From Sulfurimonas sp. HSL-1716 (GTDB taxonomy: Bacteria > Campylobacterota > Campylobacteria > Campylobacterales > Sulfurimonadaceae), in NCBI RefSeq assembly GCF_039645975.1, contig NZ_CP147918.1, positions 248,001 through 312,000 of the forward strand: a stretch of DNA of 64,000 nucleotides, given 5' to 3'. The notes under the pieces are model-generated. The model did not search any database. It saw nothing but the letters and a program-made list of their open reading frames with translations, and was not told where the DNA came from. Position 1 is the first letter of the stretch; the number at the start of each line of letters is the position of its first letter. A program made the translations under genes and the position numbers. Positions 18,459 through 26,715 of this stretch are shown here, piece after piece.

Positions 18459-18792
18459 ATATAGTGTAGTGCAGTCGCTTATGACGCAGTGCGAAGAGCA
18501 CGCGGCGGCAAACAACGCCGCAAAGGTCACAAAGATCGTCGTCAAAATAGGAGTGATGAGCGGGATAGAACCCTATCTGCTGGAGACCGCTTTTAATACC
18601 TTTAAAGAGGGAACCGTCTGCGAGGGCGGGGAGTTTGTCATGAACATACAGCCTTTAAAGATCGAATGTCAGGAGTGCAAAACTGTGAGCGACCTTGAGA
18701 AGATAGAGTACTGCTGCCCGAAGTGTCAAAGCATAGACGTCAAGGTGATAGACGGCGAAGACATGTTCTTGATGAGTCTAGAGATGCAATGA
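18451..18792 (+). CDS. hypA: Hydrogenase nickel metallochaperone HypA
   Basis: The 113-aa nickel donor partner of HypB. MHEYSVVQSL has the essential N-terminal Met-His-Glu for Ni binding. The zinc site is formed by CQECKTVSD and CCPKCQS (CxxC-xn-CxxC). The start overlaps the hypX stop, with AAAGGAG just upstream. This is the last hyp gene; no terminator hairpin is evident after it. Confidence 0.97.
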   Translation: MHEYSVVQSLMTQCEEHAAANNAAKVTKIVVKIGVMSGIEPYLLETAFNTFKEGTVCEGGEFVMNIQPLKIECQECKTVSDLEKIEYCCPKCQSIDVKVIDGEDMFLMSLEMQ

Positions 18793-18826
18793 CACAAAAA
18801 GAAAAAATTTAAATCAGGATAATACT

Positions 18827-19576
18827 ATGCAGGGATTTTGGGAAACATACATGAAATCGGTTGACGGGTATCCGGCGATGCTCTCTTTTAACGCCACCGT
18901 TTCACAAAACGCTCCAGATGAGGAGTATGGCTATGTCGCTTTTGTAAAGGTCAAACTAAAATCGCCCACAGATGAGGGGCTGATATCTCAAGAGGATGTC
19001 GATGAGGTCGGTTTTATCGAAGATCGTCTGGAACTCGAATCGCTTAGATACCGCCATGGTGAATATGTCGGTCGTATCATAACGCAGGGACATATCAATT
19101 TCATCTACTACCTGAAAATGGATTTTGAGTGGAGCGACACCGTTGCCGCGGCAATGGGCTATTTTGAAGATTATACGTTTGAGTTGGGTTCTCGTTTGGA
19201 CAGCGAATGGGAAGTGTATCAAAAGCTGCTTTTTCCCACGGCAAGAGAATGGCAGATAATCCAGAATCATCACGCATGCGACGAGCTGAAAAATGCGGGG
19301 GACAACCTAAAGCTCAAAAGAGCGATAGAGCATACGATGTATTTTCCGACGCCGCAGGAGAGAGAGCTTTTCGGTGATTTTATCCAAAACGAAGAGTTTA
19401 AGCTCCAAAAAAACTTGGAACCATCAGAAGAGATACCGTTTTACGGAGTGAAGTTCTACAGGATAGATGTCCCGTTTTATCGTGATATCGACAAATTGAC
19501 GATGGAGCTGATCGATCATTCCGAAAAGTTCAACGGTCAATATGACGGATGGGAGACAAGTCTGGTGAAGATCTAA
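18827..19576 (+). CDS. DUF695 domain protein fused to an RraB-like domain
   Basis: A 249-aa protein. The N-terminal ~135 residues match DUF695 (YPAMLSFNATV, then FIYYLKMDFEW). The C-terminal ~100 residues, from FPTPQERELFGDFI to GQYDGWETSLVK, resemble the RNase E inhibitor RraB family. The two domains are known together in other bacteria. RNase E is not the main RNase in Campylobacterota, so the RraB label says little about function here. It lies 34 bases after hypA and may be cotranscribed. Confidence 0.75.
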   Translation: MQGFWETYMKSVDGYPAMLSFNATVSQNAPDEEYGYVAFVKVKLKSPTDEGLISQEDVDEVGFIEDRLELESLRYRHGEYVGRIITQGHINFIYYLKMDFEWSDTVAAAMGYFEDYTFELGSRLDSEWEVYQKLLFPTAREWQIIQNHHACDELKNAGDNLKLKRAIEHTMYFPTPQERELFGDFIQNEEFKLQKNLEPSEEIPFYGVKFYRIDVPFYRDIDKLTMELIDHSEKFNGQYDGWETSLVKI

Positions 19577-19589
19577 AACCGGTCATAAA

Positions 19590-20288
19590 TCATTTTATTA
19601 CGACGTCTTGAGTCACGACTTTGTACCCCTGATTCGAATAGTTTTTGATAAGGTTCGCATTGCCGGCTTTTTTCCTTATGTTGCTGATGATGCTTGTGAG
19701 GGTGTTGCGGTTCATGTACATATTGTTCCAGACATAGCTTTCGATCTCGTCGTAGCTTACGATTCTATGGCTGTTTTGGATCAGATATGTCAGCAGTTTG
19801 TTCTCTTTTGTAGTGAGCTCGATGCGTTTGTTGTCATGCATAAGCACGCTGTTGTGCGGTTCGTAAGAGAGCTTGTCATTCATAAAATAGGTTATGTTCA
19901 TAGCGCTTACGATCTCTTCGAGTGCGACCGCCATATCTCCGAACTTGATCGGCTGAAAAAGTATTCTGTCGTTTTTTTCACAGAGAGAATCGGGTATAAA
20001 ATCCCGAAGCGCTTCATCTGCGAGGATCATAAAAGCACATTCTGAGTTAACCTTTTTTATATCGGTGATTATTTTTTTGCAAAAGCCGTGATCCGAGACG
20101 ACATGGATCATGATAATATCCGGTTTTACCTCCAGATAGTGTTTCCAGGAATCCTTAAAGCTGCTGATATGGACGCGCTCGCATATCAGTTCAAAGGGCA
20201 GGATATGATAATCATGTTCTACGCCTTCTTCGACGATATAAAGTATCTTGATTAGTTTTAGTTTGCTTTCGGTGTCAGTATTGATCAT
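19590..20288 (-). CDS. OmpR/PhoB-type response regulator with a degenerate receiver
   Basis: A 232-aa protein: receiver-like N-terminal half (~12-125) and a winged-helix C-terminal domain (~145-225, with ELTTKENKLLTYLIQNSHRI, VWNNMYMNRNTLTSIISNIR, NQGYKVV). In the receiver the phospho-acceptor Asp position appears to be His (KPDIIMIHVVSD) and the conserved Lys position appears to be Gln (RILFQPI), so it is probably not regulated by classical phosphorylation. It is transcribed directly after the PAS-GGDEF gene upstream on the same strand (26-base gap), which suggests a shared operon. Confidence 0.85.
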   Translation of the reverse strand: MINTDTESKLKLIKILYIVEEGVEHDYHILPFELICERVHISSFKDSWKHYLEVKPDIIMIHVVSDHGFCKKIITDIKKVNSECAFMILADEALRDFIPDSLCEKNDRILFQPIKFGDMAVALEEIVSAMNITYFMNDKLSYEPHNSVLMHDNKRIELTTKENKLLTYLIQNSHRIVSYDEIESYVWNNMYMNRNTLTSIISNIRKKAGNANLIKNYSNQGYKVVTQDVVIK

Positions 20289-20314
20289 CAGGCTCTCTTA
20301 TCTCTTGAAATGGT

Positions 20315-21622
20315 TTAAATAAAATGGACTTGGTTGCGTCCGTTGTGTTTGGCGTGATAAAGCGCTTCGTCCACGCGTTTGAAAATATCTTTGAGCGTAT
20401 CCTCCTCTTTTGGCAGCGTTATGCCCAGACTGATGGTGATATGGTCTATGCCGTCAAAAACAGACGACGCCACACTCAGTCTGATACGTTCTGCGAATGT
20501 GAATACTTCTTGTTCGGACAACCCCGGAGTTATAAGCATGAACTCTTCTCCTCCCCATCTGGCGAAAGTATCGCTTTTACGGATCTTTATACCGATGACG
20601 TCGCATATCTCTTTTAATATCTTGTCTCCGGCGTCATGACCGTAGGTGTCGTTGATATCTTTAAAATGATCGATATCTATCATAATAAGAGCGAATTTAT
20701 TATTATAACGTTTTAATCTATCCAGTTCGTTTTCTATCTCTTTTACGAACTTTTGCCTGTTGTAAACGCCTGTCAGCAGATCGATGGTAGCTTGTCTGTG
20801 CAGTTCGTTCTCCAAAGCGATCCTGTCGGAGATATCTTTTCCAGTAGCTACAAAATATTTTATGTTCGATTTTTCATCCGTGATAGGAGTTACCGTTTCG
20901 GCCTCATGATAGATCGTTCCGTTCTTTTTTCTGTTTTTGAACACGCCGTGGTAGGTCTTGCCCTGAAGGATGGTGTCCCAAAAGTTTTTGTAAAACGATT
21001 TGCTGTGTTCTTCGGATTTAAATATCCGAGGAGTCTGATCGATCGTTTCTTCCAGCGTATATCCCGAATGTTTCAAGAGCGCGTCGTTTACGAATATGAT
21101 GACGCCCTCATGGTTGGTGATCAAGACCATGTCGTCTGTTTGTTTTACCGCCTGAGCCAAGATATTCATGCTGTAAAGCTCTTTTAGAGAGTAGTTCGAA
21201 GTATCGTTGATAAGGCTTTGAAACTTCTCTTTTGTTATATCTTTGACGATCCCGAGAAAATTGGCGACCTCTCCTGCCGAATTTCTTTCGACCACCGTAT
21301 GGACGTCCACCCATTTTATGTCGCCCTCGGCGGTGACGATACGGTATATCTGATTAAAGCAATCCACGTCGCTGCTTTTGTGTGTTTCAAGTTCCATGAC
21401 GACACGGTCGACATCTTCATGGTAGATTATCTGTTCATACCGCTTCTCTTTATTTAAGAACTCTTCTTGCGTGTAACCGAACTGACTAATACTTTGCGAT
21501 ATGTAATTTACGTTCCACTGCGTATCCAATTCCCATGACAAAAAAATGAATGAAGAGGAGTTGATATAAGCGCTAAATCGTTCAAAACTCTTTTCTTGTG
21601 CAAAACTGTTTTGTTTTTTCAT
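20315..21622 (-). CDS. PAS-PAS-GGDEF diguanylate cyclase
   Basis: A 435-aa soluble sensor. Two PAS modules (about residues 15-135 and 145-265; the second has GVIIFVNDALLKHSGYTLEE and FKNRKKNGTIYHEAETVTPI) precede a GGDEF domain with an intact active site, WGGEEFMLI, and the upstream DIDHFKDINDTYGHDAGD segment. It should make c-di-GMP in response to a small-molecule or redox signal. No transmembrane segment is seen. No RxxD inhibitory site is obvious just before GGEEF. Confidence 0.93.
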   Translation of the reverse strand: MKKQNSFAQEKSFERFSAYINSSSFIFLSWELDTQWNVNYISQSISQFGYTQEEFLNKEKRYEQIIYHEDVDRVVMELETHKSSDVDCFNQIYRIVTAEGDIKWVDVHTVVERNSAGEVANFLGIVKDITKEKFQSLINDTSNYSLKELYSMNILAQAVKQTDDMVLITNHEGVIIFVNDALLKHSGYTLEETIDQTPRIFKSEEHSKSFYKNFWDTILQGKTYHGVFKNRKKNGTIYHEAETVTPITDEKSNIKYFVATGKDISDRIALENELHRQATIDLLTGVYNRQKFVKEIENELDRLKRYNNKFALIMIDIDHFKDINDTYGHDAGDKILKEICDVIGIKIRKSDTFARWGGEEFMLITPGLSEQEVFTFAERIRLSVASSVFDGIDHITISLGITLPKEEDTLKDIFKRVDEALYHAKHNGRNQVHFI

Positions 21623-21943
21623 ATATGTTCTTTTTTCTATATTTATTCGGATATGACTTGATGATTAAAAGATTTGTTTTATATATATCTTTATTTATTA
21701 TTGCATTTTTTTCTCAATATTTTCTCAAGATTTATTGTTCGGCCTTCAGCAGGCGAACATTTTTCTATGAATGGGTTTTTTTGAATAATTTAAGGAAAAC
21801 AAACATGATCTATGTAAACGAAATTTAAAAGATTCGTTTTTAATTTGATAAGTTAGGATACAGCTTAAAACATAAATAATATTTATAAATTAATTATTTG
21901 GGAACGGGGAAATGTAAAGTTTTAACAAAGGGAGATCGTTGAT
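21623..21943. other. AT-rich intergenic region before the oxidase operon
   Basis: 321 bases without a credible gene. It carries divergent upstream regions for the GGDEF gene (minus) and the SCO1-oxidase operon (plus), plus one hairpin at 21737-21758 followed by a short T-run. No clear consensus promoter could be fixed by eye. Confidence 0.5.
21737..21764 (+). terminator. Possible orphan terminator hairpin
   Basis: GTTCG(G)CCT-TCAGC-AGGCGAAC, a stem with one bulged G, is followed by ATTTTTC. No plus-strand gene ends just upstream, so if real it would end a short unannotated transcript. Low confidence. Confidence 0.3.
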
Positions 21944-22771
21944 ATGTCTACTTATGCGTTAAGAAAAAATGAAATGTTGCTATCTTTTTTAGTCCGCCTG
22001 CTTGTTATGGCATTGCTGTTTTTTTCTGCTTCACATGCGGATGAAAAGCTCGGAGTAGACGAGCATCCCGGAGGTCAGGTGCCTTTAGACGTCGTCTTTT
22101 TGAACGAAGCGGGCAAACAGGTGACCTTCAGACAGCTTATGGATGGCAAACCGACGATCCTGACGTTGAACTATTACGGCTGTCCCAGCCTTTGTACGCC
22201 CCAATTGCAAGACCTTGCAAAAAACCTGGAAATGGTAAAACTCACCGAAAACAAAGACTACAAAATCATCACACTGAGCTTCAATCCTCTTGAAACCCCC
22301 AAAGACGCCGCCCGTAAAAAATCGGATCTTATGGCTGCGATGCAGCGTCATTTTGATGCCGGAGCATGGACGTTTCTTACGGGAAAAGAGGAAAATATCC
22401 GTAAGATAACGCAGAGCGTGGGCTTTCATTATGAAAAACAGATCGGACCCAAAGGGATGACGCAGTATATGCATCCCGCGGTATTGGTGGCACTTTCTCC
22501 AAGCGGAAAGATCACCCGCTATCTTAACGGTATACAGCAGCTTCCGTTCGATATCCAGATGGCGATGATGGAAGCATCCGAGGGAACGGTACGCCCGACC
22601 ATCGCAAAGACCCTGCTCTTTTGTTTTGCATATGATCCTAAGAACAAAACCTACGTCTTTGCGGCGGAAAAGGTAGGCGCCACCGTACTGTCTTTGATTC
22701 TGGCGGGATTTTTTCTTTATCTGGTGCTTACGGGGAGAAAAAAAGAGGCATCGGAGAGAGACGATGCCTAG
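21944..22771 (+). CDS. SCO1/SenC family copper chaperone for cytochrome oxidase
   Basis: A 275-aa thioredoxin-fold protein that delivers copper to the CuA site of subunit II. It has an N-terminal signal/anchor (LVRLLVMALLFFSASHA), the copper motif YGCPSLC (CxxxC), a conserved His in QYMHPAVLV, and a C-terminal membrane segment (VLSLILAGFFLYLVL), so it is anchored with its fold in the periplasm. ATG 21944 follows AAAGGGAG. It leads the oxidase operon; its stop overlaps the start of subunit I. Confidence 0.92.
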   Translation: MSTYALRKNEMLLSFLVRLLVMALLFFSASHADEKLGVDEHPGGQVPLDVVFLNEAGKQVTFRQLMDGKPTILTLNYYGCPSLCTPQLQDLAKNLEMVKLTENKDYKIITLSFNPLETPKDAARKKSDLMAAMQRHFDAGAWTFLTGKEENIRKITQSVGFHYEKQIGPKGMTQYMHPAVLVALSPSGKITRYLNGIQQLPFDIQMAMMEASEGTVRPTIAKTLLFCFAYDPKNKTYVFAAEKVGATVLSLILAGFFLYLVLTGRKKEASERDDA

Positions 22772-24410
22772 TTTTTATCATGAGACAAATACGATTTTCG
22801 GGACGCACCGCAATCCCGTGTTGCAATGGATATTTACCACCGATCACAAACGCATAGCCCTGTTGTACATGGGAGTGATGTTCACTCTCTTTTTCTTCGC
22901 CGTGAGTGCGGCGCTTACGATGCGTGCAGAACTGTTTTTTCCCGGCCAGCAGTTTTTGGACCCTCATACTTATAATCAGCTCTTTACGTTTCACGGCGTC
23001 ACGATGATCTTTTTGTTCATCGTACCGGGGATCGCCGCAGCACTTGGAAACTTTATATTGCCTCTGATGCTCGGTGCAAGAGAACTCTCTTTTCCCCGCC
23101 TCAACCTGCTGTCTTGGTGGCTTTATATCACAGGCGTGGTGACTGCGCTTTCCTCGCTGGTGAGCGGGCACGGCTTTGCCGATACGGGCTGGACGTTTTA
23201 CGCTCCTTACAGTATCCGAACGGATGCGCATGTGCTCTCCACTTTGAGCGCTGCGTTTATCTTGGGACTTTCTTCGATCCTCACCGGGCTGAACTTCGTC
23301 GTTACCATTCATCGTCTTCGTGCTCCGGGAATGACTTTTTTCAAGATGCCTCTGTTTGTGTGGGGGCTTTACGCTACTGCATGGATCCAGGTTCTTGCAA
23401 CTCCCGTGATAGGTATTACTCTGATACTCGTCATTTTGGAGCGCACGCTGGGAGTAGGAATATTTGATCCGACTAAAGGCGGTGATCCGCTTCTTTACGA
23501 ACATCTTTTTTGGATCTATTCCCATCCTGCCGTTTATCTTATGATATTACCGGGGTTTGGCATCATCTCAGAAGTGCTTCCCGTATTTACCAGACGTACT
23601 ATTTTCGGATACCGCTCCATCGCCATCTCGTCTGCTTCCATTGCCGGAATCGGATATCTTGTGTGGGGACATCATATGTTCACTTCGGGCATAAGCGACA
23701 TGGCGAGAATCATCTTTTCACTGCTGACGTTTCTTGTGGCCGTGCCTACGGGGGTAAAGATCTTTGACTGGGTGGCTACGCTTTATAAAGGCTCCATCAT
23801 CTTGGCTACTCCTATGTTATGGATTTTGGGAAGTATCGTCAATTTTACCGTCGGCGGACTGGCGGGACTTACTTTGGGTGCTCTTGGTACGGATATTCAC
23901 CTGCATGACACCTATTTCGTGGTAGCGCATTTTCATTACACGATTTTGGGAGGGGTGGTCTTTATGTTTATAGGAGGGCTGCATTACTGGTACCCCAAAA
24001 TCACGGGAAAACTATACGACGAGGTCAGAGGGCGTATCGCCTTTGGTCTGATGTTCGTGGGGTTCAACCTTCTTTGGTTTCCCATGTACATTGCAGGCTT
24101 TTTAGGCAATCCGAGACGCTATTTTGATTATCTGCCGACTTTTACCATCTATCATCAGATAGCGGGAGTTGGGGCGGTGCTCGTAGCTTTTGGACTATTG
24201 ACGGTGCTTTACAATTTCTATCGCGGATTGAGATCGGGAAAAGAAGCGGGACCGAATCCCTGGGGCGGTACGACGCTGGAATGGCATATCCCTTCACCGC
24301 CGCCCCTGGAGAACTTTTCCAAAATCCCTTACGTGGATTTTGATCCTTACGAATATGAAAACGGCGAACCGGTCGTAGAGTTCGATGAAGATTTCAGGAG
24401 GATACGCTGA
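22764..24410 (+). CDS. ctaD: Cytochrome c oxidase subunit I (A2-type heme-copper oxidase)
   Basis: The 548-aa catalytic subunit of a proton-pumping terminal oxidase with about 12 membrane helices. Heme and CuB ligands are visible: FTFHGVTMIF (low-spin heme His), YSHPAVYLMILPGFG (CuB His and cross-linked Tyr), WGHHMFTSG (two CuB His) and HDTYFVVAHFHYTI (high-spin and low-spin heme His). The helix VI motif is YSHPAVY rather than GHPEVY, so the D-channel Glu is absent and Tyr-Ser replaces it. That marks the A2 subfamily, as in Thermus caa3. The ATG overlaps the SCO1 gene end. Confidence 0.95.
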   Translation: MPSFYHETNTIFGTHRNPVLQWIFTTDHKRIALLYMGVMFTLFFFAVSAALTMRAELFFPGQQFLDPHTYNQLFTFHGVTMIFLFIVPGIAAALGNFILPLMLGARELSFPRLNLLSWWLYITGVVTALSSLVSGHGFADTGWTFYAPYSIRTDAHVLSTLSAAFILGLSSILTGLNFVVTIHRLRAPGMTFFKMPLFVWGLYATAWIQVLATPVIGITLILVILERTLGVGIFDPTKGGDPLLYEHLFWIYSHPAVYLMILPGFGIISEVLPVFTRRTIFGYRSIAISSASIAGIGYLVWGHHMFTSGISDMARIIFSLLTFLVAVPTGVKIFDWVATLYKGSIILATPMLWILGSIVNFTVGGLAGLTLGALGTDIHLHDTYFVVAHFHYTILGGVVFMFIGGLHYWYPKITGKLYDEVRGRIAFGLMFVGFNLLWFPMYIAGFLGNPRRYFDYLPTFTIYHQIAGVGAVLVAFGLLTVLYNFYRGLRSGKEAGPNPWGGTTLEWHIPSPPPLENFSKIPYVDFDPYEYENGEPVVEFDEDFRRIR

Positions 24411-25057
24411 TGCAGCAGGAGATGGCTTACGATATGCAGGGTAATCCCCATCCCGTTACCGAGTTTAAAGATGACTATAGCGGAGCAAAGCTGGGTTTTT
24501 GGGTCTTTTTGCTTACCGAAGCGATGATGTTCGGTGTTTTATTTTTGCTTTTTTTTATCTATTTTTATCGTCATACGGGAAGTTTTGTTGCATCATCGGG
24601 TGATCTGAACGTCTGGCTGGGAGGGACCAATACGGTGATTTTGCTGGTGAGTACGTACACGATGGGGCTTGCCACATTGATGATGCGCCGAGGCAAGATC
24701 AAAGCTTCGGCCTTGCTGGTCGGAGTGACCGCCGTTATGGCGATAGTGTTTTTGTGCATAAAAGGTACGGAGTGGAATATCGACATCGATCACGGCATCT
24801 ATCTGGGTTCCAAAGCGCTTGGGACCATGAACAAAGGAGAGATCCTTTTTTTCGGTCTTTATTTTGTGATGACGGGACTCCACGGTCTGCATGTCATAGC
24901 GGGGATCGCCCTTATGGGCTGGGTATTGCTGCTTATCCGCTCGGGCCGCATCAAGCCCGAACACACCATAGTCATGAAGAATGTAACGCTCTACTGGGAT
25001 TTTGTGCATCTGATCTGGATCGTTCTTTTTCCGCTGTTTTATATGATAGGAGTCTGA
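24410..25057 (+). CDS. ctaE: Cytochrome c oxidase subunit III
   Basis: A 215-aa integral membrane protein with about five helices. Signature segments are GAKLGFWVFLLTEAMMFGVL, the family Glu in that helix, FYFVMTGLHGLHVIAG near FFGLYFVMTGLHGLHV, and a closing YWDFVHLIWIVLFPLFY. It has no cofactors; it stabilises subunit I and its proton uptake. Its ATG overlaps the subunit I stop (TGATG). Confidence 0.95.
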   Translation: MQQEMAYDMQGNPHPVTEFKDDYSGAKLGFWVFLLTEAMMFGVLFLLFFIYFYRHTGSFVASSGDLNVWLGGTNTVILLVSTYTMGLATLMMRRGKIKASALLVGVTAVMAIVFLCIKGTEWNIDIDHGIYLGSKALGTMNKGEILFFGLYFVMTGLHGLHVIAGIALMGWVLLLIRSGRIKPEHTIVMKNVTLYWDFVHLIWIVLFPLFYMIGV

Positions 25058-25058
25058 G

Positions 25059-25331
25059 ATGGAGCATAGTGTTTCTCTTTATACCAAAGTATTGGCAGGA
25101 TTATTGCTGTTGACGCTCTTGACGTTTATGCAGCCCTCTTTGTATCATCTGATGCCGGGACCGACCGCCGGTGTACAACTGCTGATAGCTGCCATGAAGA
25201 TAGGCTTGGTAGGCGCGTACTATATGCATCTTCGCAGTGAAAAAGCGTATCTCAAAGGCTATGTGGTAATGGCGTTGATGATATTGCTTATCTTCTTTGT
25301 GATCGTCGGCATCGACGTGGCACATTCGTAA
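25059..25331 (+). CDS. Cytochrome c oxidase subunit IV (small membrane subunit)
   Basis: A 90-aa protein with three hydrophobic segments (LAGLLLLTLLTFM, LLIAAMKIGLVGAYYMHL, VVMALMILLIFFVIVGIDVA). This is the layout of the bacterial COX4_pro/CtaF family; KIGLVGAYYMHLR is the characteristic core. It follows subunit III by one base. Confidence 0.88.
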   Translation: MEHSVSLYTKVLAGLLLLTLLTFMQPSLYHLMPGPTAGVQLLIAAMKIGLVGAYYMHLRSEKAYLKGYVVMALMILLIFFVIVGIDVAHS

Positions 25332-25344
25332 AAGAGGAGGGCTT

Positions 25345-26715
25345 ATGCTGGCAGGATTTAACAAGGATGCTTCTACTTTTGCAGCGGATGTAGATCAGGC
25401 GTTTTGGATCAGTATCGGTATTTCGGGAGCGATGCTGCTGCTTGTGGTGGGACTCATACTCTTTTTTATCTTCCGTTATCACCACAGCCGGGTCAAACCC
25501 GAAGAGATCCGCAATATCAAACACTATCTGCCGCTGGAGATCGCCTGGACGGTGATCCCTACGATCTTGCTTTTTGTCATCTTTTACTATGGTTACAGCG
25601 CTTTTAGGGAACTGCGCACTATGCCCAAGAACGCTTTTACGGTCGATGTGCTTGGAAAACGCTGGTCATGGACGTTTACCTATCCAAACGGCAAGCGGAC
25701 AGCCGAACTCTACGTGCCTGCGGGAGAAAATATACGCTTACTGCTGCATGCGCCCGTAAACGACGTATTGCACAGTTTTTACGTTCCCGCTTTTCGCGTC
25801 AAGGAGGACGTAGTGCCGGGCAGGGTAAACCATCTATGGTTCAAAGCTACCGTAAAAGGACGCTATGACATCGAATGTGCGGAGTATTGCGGTACGGGAC
25901 ACTCAAGAATGCTTTCCAAGGTCGAAGTAATGGATAAAGCGGCGTTTGATACTTGGTATGCGAGCGAAAAGCTCAGTCCTCATGACAAGAGCGCTCCAAA
26001 AGGAGAGGGCGAAGCGCTGTATAAAACGCTCGGCTGTGTTTCATGTCACAGTCTGGACGGTTCGATCATCGTCTGTCCTACGTTTAAAGGGCTTTACGGC
26101 ACAAAGGTGAAGGTTTTGACAAACGGAAAACTGCGTGAAGTGCTTGCCGATGAAACCTATATCCGTGCGTCGATACGAACACCTGCAAAAGATGTCGTAC
26201 AAGGTTTTCAGGCGGGGATCATGCCGAACCTTTCAGATCAGATCGATGAAAAGCAGATGAAGGCGATCATCGAGTTTATCAAACAGCAGAATCTGCCTTC
26301 AAGCAAAGCTGTATCTCAACAAAAGATGCAACCGAAGAGTGAACAAAAAGTCAAACCAAAAAGCGAGCCTGCAGCCAAATCCGTTAAAAAAGCAGTACAG
26401 GTGGTTGTACCTGCCGGACCATTGGACGGAGCTTCTCTGTTTAAGCTTAAAGGATGTACCGCGTGTCATAGTTTGGACGGTTCGAGAAAAACGGGTCCGA
26501 GTCTCAAAGGGATATATAAAAGCACTCAAAAAGTCCTGACAGGCGGTAAGTTGCGGGAAATAACAGCCGATGAGGCGTATCTGCATAACTCTATCGAGCA
26601 TCCAAATGACGATATCGTGCAGGGATTTCCTCCCAACATCATGCCGCCGTTTGGAAAGATACTTTCTCCCGATGAGATAAATGCGCTCGTAAAATACCTA
26701 AAAGGCGTCAAATGA
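25345..26715 (+). CDS. ctaC: Cytochrome c oxidase subunit II with two fused cytochrome c domains (caa3 type)
   Basis: A 456-aa subunit II. Two N-terminal helices lead to a cupredoxin domain with the CuA site HSFYVPAFRVKEDVVPG and CAEYCGTGHSRM (His, two Cys, Glu region, His, Met). Two class I cytochrome c domains follow: CVSCH near residue 229 and CTACH near residue 372, each with an IMPxx Met ligand, joined by a Lys/Gln/Pro/Ala-rich linker. The two domains are internal duplicates. In the first, the usual Gly of GPTFKG is Cys (VCPTFKGLYG). Having subunit II last in the operon is unusual. Strong SD GAGGAGG. Confidence 0.93.
   Translation: MLAGFNKDASTFAADVDQAFWISIGISGAMLLLVVGLILFFIFRYHHSRVKPEEIRNIKHYLPLEIAWTVIPTILLFVIFYYGYSAFRELRTMPKNAFTVDVLGKRWSWTFTYPNGKRTAELYVPAGENIRLLLHAPVNDVLHSFYVPAFRVKEDVVPGRVNHLWFKATVKGRYDIECAEYCGTGHSRMLSKVEVMDKAAFDTWYASEKLSPHDKSAPKGEGEALYKTLGCVSCHSLDGSIIVCPTFKGLYGTKVKVLTNGKLREVLADETYIRASIRTPAKDVVQGFQAGIMPNLSDQIDEKQMKAIIEFIKQQNLPSSKAVSQQKMQPKSEQKVKPKSEPAAKSVKKAVQVVVPAGPLDGASLFKLKGCTACHSLDGSRKTGPSLKGIYKSTQKVLTGGKLREITADEAYLHNSIEHPNDDIVQGFPPNIMPPFGKILSPDEINALVKYLKGVK

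Noticed and set aside
21598-21828. 76-codon plus-strand frame in the gap before the SCO1 gene
   Set aside because: Starts inside the GGDEF gene on the opposite strand, very rich in Phe/Ile/Tyr as expected from AT-rich noncoding DNA, no SD.
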